Source of the DNA: Oscarella lobularis
Taxonomy: Eukaryota; Porifera; Homoscleromorpha; Homosclerophorida; Oscarellidae
Assembly (NCBI RefSeq): GCF_947507565.1
Contig: NC_089184.1
Span: forward strand, 2,356,001-2,420,000
Length of the DNA stretch: 64,000 nt
Direction of reading: 5' to 3'
Below are positions 22,786 through 33,000 of the stretch, piece by piece. Under the pieces are notes generated by a model, which was given only the letters and a program-made list of their open reading frames with translations, made no database searches and was not told the DNA's origin. A program made the translations under genes and the position numbers. Within the stretch, counting starts at the first letter, position 1. Each line of letters begins with the position of its first letter.

Positions 22786-23745
22786 TTACGACAAAGCTAG
22801 CCAACGCGAGAAACCCGCGATGTCCCGTGGGTCCATCCGGATATACCGGGTGTATGCATCGTTCTTCCAACGCCCGAGCGATCGAATTGTCGAGTCCTCG
22901 ATGCCCGCCGCTGCCGCCGCAGTCACCGCTCTGATCCGAAAACTGTGCCCTGAGTAACGCTCTGCGGAAATTCCCTGCTATCGAAGGGCTGCGCGCACGT
23001 GATCGACGAGCGCTGTCCGAGAAAGGGAGGACCCGTTCTCGAATACAAAAAGGGGGCCCGGCGCGACATCACGTCGAGCCAGATACGCCAACAGCGCGCC
23101 GACCGGACAAATATCCGTATCTGTTCGCCAGATCACAATATCCACCACTTTTTTGTAGGGATCTGCCTTTGATTCTTTGAGGTGAATGCAGATCAGCGAC
23201 GGGTTGGCGACGGAGTCGACTGCCGGCGAGAGATGACGCCGCTGATCGAACGCTTCGCGGCACGGTAGTGTGAATTCGCCTGAGCGCAGAAAGCCGAAGA
23301 AACCCAAGCAACACGCCGCCCAGAGCATCGTGAAGTCCCACAGGTGAGCGTATGGTGTCCACGCTGCACGGAACTGCCGCAGTATTGCAGGTGTGACGGG
23401 GAGACGCGGGTCCGGCGCTGGGCGACCCTGAGCGCGTTTGATGCCGGCTAACGCAAGGTACAACTGCGGGAGAGAGCCCGCAAGCGGATCGACGCCTATC
23501 AATGAGATCTGGGCAAAGCGTAATCCCGCCAGATAGGTTTTTATTGTGCTATAACGTAAACCATTTTTTGCCAGGTTGGCGCAGAACAGCGAGGCTGTTC
23601 GTTTGTCGGCTGGGAACGGAGTTAGTCCGACGCGCTCGCAAAATTCGCTGTATCGCCGTTGACCGGAGGCGTACACCCGGCGCGTGGAGTCTGCCACTCC
23701 CTGGGAAAGAAGCGCAGAAACAGAGTGTCCGCCAGAATCTGCGTG
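22786..23745 (-). pseudogene. Tyrosine recombinase of retrotransposon 2, one in-frame stop
   Basis: It begins near LSQGVADSTRRVYASGQRRY and runs with the catalytic Arg in FLRSGEF and Lys in KESKADPY to VDHVRAALR. There it meets a TAG at 22978-22980. Past the stop the same frame continues with YSGHSFRIRAVTAAAAAG, RSLGRWKND and YTRYIRMD to a TAA at 22786. The H-x-x-R box and Tyr nucleophile therefore lie beyond the stop. The Gly usual after HSFRI is Arg here. It is a single nonsense change in an otherwise full recombinase. Confidence 0.85.
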
Positions 23746-25238
23746 TAAGGAGCGTTGCGTGAGATTCGCTCCGCAACGGTATTGAGGGATCCCGCGAGAT
23801 GTTTTGCGCGCCAGGAGAATTCGAAGCGCGCCGCGAAGAATTGTAGGGTTCGCAGGAGCGGCATGACCGACGCATCCCTGGACGATTCCGACGCAACGGC
23901 CGCCACTACCGTTGTGTTGTCTGAGCGGAGCAAGGCTTGGGCACCTGACCAGGAGGCGCCCCACAATGCCGCTGCCAGTACAACAGGAAGCAGCTTCTTT
24001 TCCGCGATCGAGCGCGGCGCCCATTGAGCGCACCACTCCCACTGGCACCACTGACGCTTCCAGACTGCCCCAGGAGCCCGACGCATCCGTGGTTACGACA
24101 TTAGCCGGCGCTGCCACCAAGAGCGAAAAGGCCGCGATCCCGTTCCAGCCAGGAAACACCGACCGCCACCACAGCAAATCGGCGCGAGCCGACGCCCCGA
24201 GTTGGATGCGCGACTCCGGGAAGGGGAGACCGGCCGTTAAATCAATTAGACGGCGCAGAAAAGCCCATCCCGCCGGCACCACTGTCGACGCGTGCTGAAG
24301 CAGCCCAACAAGGGACTGCAGTTCCCGACGCGAGCAAGATGACCTCTTCCACCAGCGATCGAGTTCCGCTGCCGTTCGTTCTAACTTGGCCCGAGGGAGA
24401 CGCAGCACTTGCGCCTCCGTATCGAGTTCCAGTCCCAGAAACACCAGCTGCGTTGTCGGGCCTTTGACCTTGTGGGCAGCCACCGGCATACCCAACGCTT
24501 TGCTCGTCGCCAGAGCAACGCTCTTGTTTGCGGCGCCCTCGTGCGATCTGGGCCGTCCAAAGAACAGGTAGTCGTCGAGATAGTGTAGTCCCGATGAAAT
24601 TCCCCGCTGGTACATCACCCATAGTAACGCATCCGCCACCGCCGAAAAGATAATAGGTGCCGACCGCAGCCCGAACGGTAGAGCCGTGTCCACGTACGCT
24701 TGTCCTTGCCACCAAACGCCCAAGAAGTGGCGATCCGCCGAGTGCACAGGCACTACCCGGTAGGCGCTTTGAATATCTAGCTTGACCAACTGCGCCCCTT
24801 GGCCTAGCAACTCGCAGCTTCGAATCGCGTCGGCAACGCGCACGTACTCGGTGGAGCAGCTCTCGTTTGCAATAAAGTCGTTCACGCTCCAACCTCTGGG
24901 CGCTGAGAGGTCGACGATGAGCCTCCACTTCTGTGGCTGGCCGGGCGGTGTATTCTTTGGAATTACCCCAAAAGGGCTTATCCACAACGCCTCCACCGCG
25001 TCGTCCGGTAGCGGGCCCAACACGCGTCATGCCGCCGGATGTAAAGCGGCTGAGCGAAGGTTGCGACGTGGTGCTCGACTCTTTTTGGTCGCAGCGCAGC
25101 CGATCCGGAAGCCGCTAGACAGTCCCTGATCAGCCACGCCGCGAAGCGGGAATCAGGGAATCCCGCGACCGCCTGCTGCCAGGCGGAGAGGCGCAACGGG
25201 AAGGAAGACGCTCTTGCCCACGCATCGTGACGCACCAC
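23622..25238 (-). pseudogene. Reverse transcriptase-RNase H of retrotransposon 2, frame breaks
   Basis: The N-terminal piece (25238 onward; ARASSFPLRLSAWQQAVAGF) matches the start of the element 1 enzyme, then shifts frame near 25020. The RT has SPFGVIPKN, KWRLIVDLSAPRGWSVNDFI, VKLDIQSAYR, LPFGLRSAPIIFS and YLDD. At RNase H (NVVTTDASGSWG) the true frame moves by one base to AVWKRQWCQW, AEKKLLPVVLAAALWGASW and LRSDNTTVVAAV. The continuous 681-codon frame that links RT to recombinase therefore passes through RNase H in the wrong phase; its middle is not real protein. The RNase H tail overlaps the recombinase start as in element 1. Confidence 0.85.
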
Positions 25239-25574
25239 CGGTGGTTCACTAGCATCATCCAGAGCGACGGCTACAGCCGGTATTTGGCACCCTTAAGTCC
25301 GCAATCCCCTACGCCAAGAACAAGAGTGTAGTTTAGTCCCTAATTTATTTTTTTTAAATTCCCGTTTGCGGAACTCTAGACGGCCTGCTACTGCGGCTGG
25401 AGGGAAGACCACCGCCGCTTTCCCACACCAAGAAACAGAACAAGACAAAAAACACACTGACCACGCTACATCGACAACTCAACCCTCTCCAACACGCATG
25501 CAAAGTGTGCAACACGAGCACCAGCCGTACATACTGTCTCGTCCGCTACCTTACGCTACCATTGTCTTCACTTG

Positions 25575-27307
25575 TCAAGCTACAGATGAACGAGCGACCT
25601 GCGGGGTGGTCGGCGCCTGTCCCTGCGCCGGTCCCAGCTTGCATTTGCGCGCTCGGTGTCCTTTTCCGCAGCGCGCGCAGCTGTGCTTGTAGGCGCATGG
25701 CTGATAGTGGCAGCCTCTTTTGGCGTAATTGTACAAGCGGCATGTTGACGTCTTCCCATTGCTGCCCGCATTTTCGCTATTCGTCGCTCGCCACGACGCC
25801 CGACGGTAATCTGCCGTGCGCAACGCGCACTGCGATGTGACGTAGTCGCCGTCTGAGTTGACGCAGAGCATGCATCTTTTAGGATTTGCGCCGTATAGAA
25901 ACGTCAAGCTATGAATCCCGGGGTTGAGAGTTGACCACACGATGTTCGGGTCTGCGGCCGCCTGCTGGCAAAATTGGGTGTTATATTGGCGCCACCCCTT
26001 ACTGCCGCAGCGCATGGTTTCGCGGACAAAAAGCCGCAGGTCGGCCATTAGCTCCACCGCTCGTTCGGGCCAAAGCTGAAGTTCCACAGCTGCGAAGGAT
26101 GCGAAGGCTTGAACCCAGGCGATGATCGTGGGAACCTGTCGAAGCTGTGGGCGTGACCACGCTGACGAACCGTAATCGCGCTCGCTTTCCCGGCGCAAGA
26201 GCCCCGCATTGTCGGCCAGTAGCTCCGCAAAATCGACGAAATGTCGGGCCTTGATTTTTGCGACAACTCGCCCCGGCACCGGTGGCAAGGAGGTGCCCAT
26301 CATAAAAGCCGTGGGTGTTGGCTTGCCTCGTTTCGCGGGATTTTCCCACAAATCCCAAACAAAGCCGTCGTCCTGCTGTGGGGCAAACGCCGCGCGAGGC
26401 GGCAGCGCCAACGTCGCCAGGCCGTTCCACGCACCCGCTTGAGGCAAGGCGCCCAGACCCTGCCCTCCATTTGCTGCCGACGGCGTTGCTCTTGCTTGTT
26501 GTGTTGGCGGTTGCGCGCCCTGCTGCTGCTGTAGCTGCTGCTGCTGCCGCTGCTGCTGCTGCCGCTGCTGCCGCTGCCGCTGCTGCTGCTGCCGCTGCTG
26601 CTGCTGCCGCTGCTGCTGCTGCCGCTGCTGCTGCTGCCGCTGCTGCTGCTGCTGCGGTGCGGGCTGCTGGAGAGTTGCCGCCAGCTGTTGCTGTTGCTAT
26701 TGCAGAGGAACCGGCCCAGTTTGCTGAACCTCTTGTAGAGGTGACCGCTGCGTACGCGCTGCAATAAACAAGACTCCGTTTGAGAGCTCTCGTGCAAACA
26801 GCGAAGCGCCAAACCAAAACAACGCGCCGGACCGCCCACCGGAAGCGCACTGGGGTGGTGCCAGAGGCGACTCCTGTGGGAACCGCTACTGGCGCAAAGA
26901 GAGACCGCCCGCGGTTCGTGCGATAGGAGGGGAAGGGGAGGAAGAGCGCGTCGCTTACCTGATAGGTAGTCGGCTAGCTGTTGCGAGACAATGTTCGACA
27001 CGATGTCGTGGAGTGCCACCGGACGAAGAACGGGAGTCGTCGCCGTATTTGCGCCTGTCGCCAACGCGGGCGGGGCCACGGTCGCTGCGAGCGCGTGCGT
27101 CGCCGACGCGGCGGAGCGTGACGGTGTTTGCGGAGGCCCCATCACATTCGTTGAGACGCGGGAGGTCGCCGCCGCGGAGGCCCTCTGTCCGGCAGATTGT
27201 ATGGTGACCGCGACGGTCGGCGTGGTCGAAGCCGTAGCCTGGGTAGTAGTAGCCAAAGTGGCCGGCTGGTCCGCGGCGTTCTGCATCGTTGCGTTTGCTT
27301 GAGACAT
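25575..27307 (-). CDS. gag of retrotransposon 2, two exons
   Basis: It starts MSQANATMQNAADQPATLAT at 27307. The first exon ends at a donor (TATCAG|GTAAGC) near 26960, in the same protein position as the donor in element 1. The acceptor is probably just before the glutamine run near 26690. The body has GAWNGLATLALPPRAAFAPQ, GRVVAKIKARHFVDFAELLA and the double finger CRLYNYAKRGC..CAYKH plus CARCGKGHRARKC, as in element 1. It is a capsid-like RNA-binding protein. Confidence 0.75.
26520..26655 (-). repeat. (CAG)n/(CGGCAG)n repeat in gag of element 2
   Basis: Regular blocks of CAG interrupted by CGG code for Gln runs broken by Arg on the minus strand. Other frames give poly-Ala, poly-Ser and poly-Leu shadows. 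Confidence 0.9.
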
Positions 27308-27486
27308 GACGAGATCGCAGAAAAAAAAAAAATCGGAATCGGAAAAAGAAAAGCAGCTCGCGTCGTCTGGGAGGCGAATGGGCGCGTGCCTACTCTCCGC
27401 CTCCTTTATGTTCACGCGTGCCTAGCGCGCGCTCCACTCCTTCGGCGTCATCAAATACGTTTAACCAATAGGGTTAAACTCCACTC

Positions 27487-29008
27487 AATCTGCACGTGAC
27501 GGCGTTTATATTAACCACTGACGGCACATGACAGCGTTTATATTAACCTGTGACGGCACGTGACGGCGTTTATATTAACCTGTGACGACACGTAATGCCG
27601 TTTATATTAATCACTGACGGCACCCGACGGCGTTTATAATAATCACAATCAGCACATGTTGGCGTTTATATTAACCTGTGACGGCACGTGACGGCGTTTC
27701 TATTAACCACTGACGGTGCATGACGGTATTTATGATAATCTCATTCGGCACATCACGGCGTATATAAAAATCTCAATCGGCACATGATGGCGTTTATATT
27801 AACCTGTAAGGGCACGTGACGGCGTTAATAATAATCTCAATCGGCACATGACCTCGTTTATATTAACCTGTGACGGCACGTTTTGACGTTTATATTAACC
27901 TGTGACGACACGTGAGGGCGTTTATATTAACCTGTGATGGCACGAGAAGGCGTTTATATTAACCTGTGACGACACGTGACGGCGCTTATATTAACCCGTG
28001 ACGACACGTGATGGCGTTTATATTAATCACTGACGGCACATGACGCCGTTTATAATAATCTCAATCAGCACGTGACGGCGATTATATTAACCTGTGACGG
28101 CACGTGACGGCGTTTACATTAACCTGCTACGACACGTGAGGGTGTTTATATTAACCACTGAGGGCACTTGACGGCGTTCATATTACCCAGAAACGGCACC
28201 TGACAGCGTTTTATTAACAATTGACGGCACATGACGGTGTTTAGATTAATCTGAATGGTCGCGTGACGGCGTTTATATTAACCAGTGACGGCACGTGATG
28301 GCGCTAATATTAACCACTGAGGGCACATGACGGCGTTTATAATAATCTTAATCGGCACATGACGGCGTTTATATTAACCTCTGACGACAAGTGATTTCGT
28401 TTATTAACCTGTGACGGCACGTGACGGCGTTTATATTAAATTTCGACGACACGTGACGGCGTTTATATTAACCTGTGACGGCACATGACGGCATTTATAA
28501 TAATCTCAATCGGCGCATGACTGCTTGTATATTAACCAGTGTCGTCACATTGCGGCGATCATATTAATCTGATTCGGCACGTGACCGCGTTTTATTAACA
28601 AGTGACGGCACATGACTGTGTTTAGATTAATCTGTGTCGTCAAGTGACGGCATTTATATAACCTCTGACGACACGTGATCGCGCCTATATTTACCAGGAA
28701 CGGCACATGACGTCGTTCATATAACCCAAAAACGGAACGTGACGGCGTTTTATTAACAAGATACAGCACACGACTGTGTTTAGATTATAATATCTGAGTC
28801 GTCACGTGACGACGTTTGAATAATCTTTGATGACACATGATCGAACCTATATTAACGAGAAACTGCACATGACGGCGTTAATATTAACCTGTGACGGCCT
28901 GTGACGGCCTTTATATTAACCACTGACGGCACATGACGGCGTTTATAATAATCTCAATCGGCACATGACGGCGTGTATAATAACCAGTGACGGCATATTA
29001 CGGCGTTT
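27487..29008 (+). repeat. Minisatellite, right segment
   Basis: About 47 further units of the 32-bp repeat. Its first ~660 bp match 20.27-20.97 kb nearly base for base, and the next ~450 bp match 22.06-22.49 kb, so this side is a block duplicate of the left array. Confidence 0.93.
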
Positions 29009-29012
29009 GTCA

Positions 29013-29742
29013 TTGGGGGTCTCCTTTTGGGGTACATTTGAATTTTTAGTGAATTTTGTTTCTTTAGTTGGCTTTTATATTTTGGAGAATGTTTGACGTG
29101 GTTAGAGTCTGATTTGTCCCTTTTTCTTGCTTCATTCCTTAATATTTTCGTTAGCGTGCGTTTTGATGGAAATTGCGTTTTTTGCCATTTTCTTACTGGT
29201 TTTAATATTCAAAATGGTTCTCGTGTTTTCGTAGGTGTATAGGTGTCTTGTTTTACTTTTGGTGTAGGGTTTCACTAGTTAATAATTCACTAAATTTGAG
29301 TTTTTTACTCCTGTTCTTTTTTGTTCTTCTCTTTCGATTTGTCTGGGTGTTTTTTATTGGTTCTGCTTTTTAGATTAGTGCCTGGCGTGTTTCTTCTTTA
29401 CACTAGGATATCAAGTCCTTTTTGGTATTTTTATTGATATTTTTATTGTTATTTTTTAGCGTGCTTTATGATTAACAAGTGAAACCCCACCCCAGAGGTA
29501 AAACAAGACACCTATACATCTACAAAAACACGAGAACCATTTTGAAAATTAAAACCAGTAAGAAAACGGCCAAAAGCGGAATTTCTATGAAAACTCCCGC
29601 TAACGAAAGTATTAAGGAATGGAACGAGAAATAGGGACCAATCACACTCTAACCACGTCAAACATTCTCCAAAATAAAAATGCCACCTACTCAAACAAAG
29701 TTCACTAAAAATTCAAATGTACGCCAAAAGGAGACCCCCAAA
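29013..29742. repeat. Foldback element with ~270-bp arms
   Basis: The left arm (29013-29283, from 'tgggggtctccttttgg') returns reversed at 29470-29742, ending 'ccaaaaggagacccc'. The loop is about 185 bp. A third, more diverged part copy follows at 29743-29945 in the orientation of the right arm. It separates the minisatellite from the AT-rich satellite. Confidence 0.85.
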
Positions 29743-29945
29743 GAGGACCCAGACCCCAATTAAAAAACCAACAACAACGAACCACATCGAACTAATTTTG
29801 ATCAAAAAGCAATAAAATACAGCGATAAACCGAATTTCCATGAAAACGCCGCTAACGAAAAAAATAAGAATTGATTGGAAAAAGACTAAACAACACTCCA
29901 ACTTCGCGAAACAATTTCCAAAATTGAAAAGAGAATCATTACAAG
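29743..29945 (-). repeat. Diverged third arm copy
   Basis: It shares 'gaatttccatgaaaacgccgctaacgaaa' and further matches with 29580-29610 and onward, in the same orientation. It is a partial tandem duplication of the foldback arm. Confidence 0.65.
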
Positions 29946-29959
29946 AAACTCAAAATGTA

Positions 29960-30075
29960 AGAGCGGATGAAATGAGAAAGCGGCTGAAATAAGAAAGCGG
30001 CTGAAATGCGTTCATGCGTGAAATGCGTTCATGAGTGAAATGCGTTCATGAGAGAAATGCGTGCATGAGTGAAAT
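29960..30075 (+). repeat. Short tandem repeat, ~17-bp unit 'gaaatgcgttcatgagt'
   Basis: Five to six copies of 'tgaaatgcgttcatgag' follow two copies of 'gaaagcggctgaaat'. They form a junction between the foldback and the satellite. Confidence 0.8.
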
Positions 30076-30079
30076 GCGA

Positions 30080-33000
30080 TTAATAATTTGGATAAAAATG
30101 TGGTCTTATTAGGAACCGGGCAAAAGAAAATTTCTGCTATTTAAAGATAAAGGCAGCAATTTCTGGAGCAGAAAAAGAGCGATTAGTTTCATAGATAAAA
30201 ATGAGGCCGCAATCGGATGCGGGCTGCAAAAAATTCGTTTATTTAAAGGCAAAGACAGCAAATTCTGCATTAAAATAAGACCTACTTCGACTGATTTACA
30301 GCGTAAAATATACGATTAATTTTTTGGATAAAAATAAGGTCACATTAGGAACAAAGACACGAAAATTTCGTTTATTTAAAGGCAAAGGCAGATATGACAG
30401 GGTTTTTCTGCATCAAATTAGAGCTACTTAAACATATTTATGGCGTAAAACGAGTGATTAGTTTTATAGATAAAAATGGGGCCCCAATAGGCAACGGGCT
30501 GCAAAAATTTCGTTTATATAAAGCCAATGGCAGCAATTTCTTTAATAAAAAGAGCTACTTTGACTGTTTTATAGTTTAAAATATGTGATTAATTTTTTGG
30601 ATAAAAATGAAGCCCAATTAGGAACCGGGTCACGAAAATTTAGTTTATTAAGGCAGGAATGAAAAAGATTTTCTGCATTAAATTAGAGCTACTTCGACTG
30701 ATTTATAGAAAAATACGAGCTATTAGTTTTAAAGATAAAAATGAGACCCCAATAGGAAACGAGCTGAAAAATTGCAATTATTAAAGGCAAAGACAGAAAA
30801 TTCTGCATTAAATAAGAGCTACTTCGACTGATTTATAGCGTAAAATATTAGATTAATTTTTTGGAAAAAAATGGGGTCCCATTAGGAAACGAGCCACGAA
30901 AATTTCGTTTATTCAAATTCAAAGACAGGAATGAAAAGGTTTTTCTGCAATAAATTATAGCTACTTCGACTGATTTAAAGCAAAAAACGAGCGATTAATT
31001 TTAATAATAAAAATGAGGCCCCAATAGAAACCGGGCCGCAAATATTTCCTTCATTCCAAGGCAAAGGAAACAATTTCTGCATTAAATAAGAGCTACTTCG
31101 AATGATTAACAGCGCAAAACATGCGATCAATTTCTTGGATAAAAATAGGGCCCAATATGAACCGGGCCGAAGAAATTTCGTTCATTAAAGGCAGAAAGCA
31201 GCAACTTCTGAATTAATAAGAGCTATTTCAACTGCTTTATAGCGTAATATATGCGAATAAATTTTTGGATAAAAATGAGACCCATTACGAAGCGAGCCAC
31301 GAAAATTTCTGAATTAAAGGCTAAAGCAGCAAAAAGATTTTCTGCATGAAATTAGAGCTACTTTGACTAATTTATAGCAAAAACGAGTGATTAATTTTAT
31401 AGATAAAAATGAGGCCCCAATAGGAACCGAATAAAATATTTCGTATATTTTAAGGCAAAGTCAGCAATTTCTGCATTAAGTAAGCTACTTCAACTGATTT
31501 TTAGCGTAAAATATGCGGTTATTTTTTTGGATAAAAATGAGGCCCCATTAGGAAACGGCTCAAGAAAATTTCGTTTAGTTAAGTCAAAGGCAGGAAAGAA
31601 AACGTTTTTCGGCATCAAATTAGAGCTACTTCGACTGATTTATACCAAAGAACGAGCAATTCTTTTCATACATAAAAATAGAGCCCGAATAGGAACCGGG
31701 GCGCCAAAATGTCGTTTATTTAAGGGCAAAGGCAGCAATTTCTGCATTAAATAAGAGCCATTTCGACTGATTTATAGCGTAAAATATGCAAATAATATTT
31801 TGGATAAAAATTAGGACCCTATGGGAGCCTGGGTCACAAAAATTTCGTTTATTAAAGGAAAATGCAGCAATTTCTGCATTAAATAAGAGCTACTTCAACT
31901 CATTTATAGCGCAAAATATGCGATTAACTGTTTGTATAAAATTGAGGCCTAATTAGGAACCGTGCAACGAAAATTTGATTATTTAATAGCAAAGGGAGCA
32001 ATTTCTGTATTAAATAAGGACTACTTTGACTGATTTATAGCGTAAAATATGCGATTAATTTTTTGGATAAAAATGAGGCCCCATTGGGAACAGGACCACG
32101 TAAATTTCGTTTATTGAAAAGCAAAGGCAGCAATGAAAACGTTTGCATCAAATTAGACCTACTTCGACTGATTTATAGCAAAGAACGAGCTATTAGTTTC
32201 ATTGATAAAAATGGGGCCCCAATAGAAACCGGGCCGCAAAAATTTCGTTTATTTAAAGGCAAAGGCAGCAATTTCTGCATTAAATAAGAACTAGTTTGTC
32301 TGATGTATAGCGTTAAATATGCGATTAACATTTTTGGATAAAAATGAGGCCCAATTAAGAAAGGGGCCAAGAAAATTTCCTTTATTAAAAGGCAAAGGCA
32401 GCAATGAAAACGTTTTTCTGCATCAAATTAGAGCTGCTTAGACAGATTTACGGATTAAAAGGAGAAATTAGTTTTATAGATAAAAATGGTGCCCCAATAG
32501 GGACTGGGCCGCAAAAATTTCCTTTATTTAAAAGGCAAAAAAACGTTATTAGGCATCAAATTAAAGCTACTTGGACTGATTTATAGCAAGAAATGAGCGA
32601 TTAGTTTTATAGATAAAAATAGGAAACGGATCTAAAAATTTTGTTTATTTAAAGGCAAAGACAGCAATACCTGCATTAAATAAGAGCTACTTCGACTGAT
32701 TTATAGCGCAAAATATGCGATTAATTAATATGTTTAATAAAATTTAGGCTCCATTAGGAAACGGTCCACTTAAACTTCGTTTATTCAAAGGCAAAGGCAG
32801 CAATGAAAACATTTTTCTGCATCAAATAAGAGCTACTTTGACATATTTATAACAAAACACGAGCAATGTGTTTCATAGATAAAAATGGGGCCCCAATAAG
32901 AACCGCGCCGCGAAAATTTCGTTTATTGAAGGCAAAGCCAGCAAAAAACGTTTTTCAGCATCAAATTTGAGCTACTTCGTCTGATTTATAGAAAAATCGA

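Larger units (their letters stand above)
22487..27486 (-). mobile_element. Tyrosine-recombinase retrotransposon 2, opposite strand, ~5.0 kb
   Basis: It has the same gene order as element 1 but reads right to left: gag (27307-25575), RT-RNase H (25238-23622), recombinase (to 22786). Protein identity to element 1 is moderate, so it is a related but separate family. The flanks are the same minisatellite on both sides. I did not find the A/B split repeats at its ends; the 3' tail (22487-22785) may be truncated or diverged. Several frame breaks suggest it is dead. Confidence 0.85.

Noticed and set aside
22592-22957. A 121-codon plus-strand ORF
   Set aside because: It is the antisense of the recombinase C-terminus of element 2.
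22978-25023. A 681-codon minus frame as a single RT-recombinase fusion protein
   Set aside because: Its middle reads the RNase H region out of phase; the fusion is produced by an indel plus the normal frame overlap.
31527-32287. Repeated ~75-codon frames with words like KNGAPIGTGPQKFRLF
   Set aside because: They are translations of satellite monomers with many interruptions; there is no sign of real coding.
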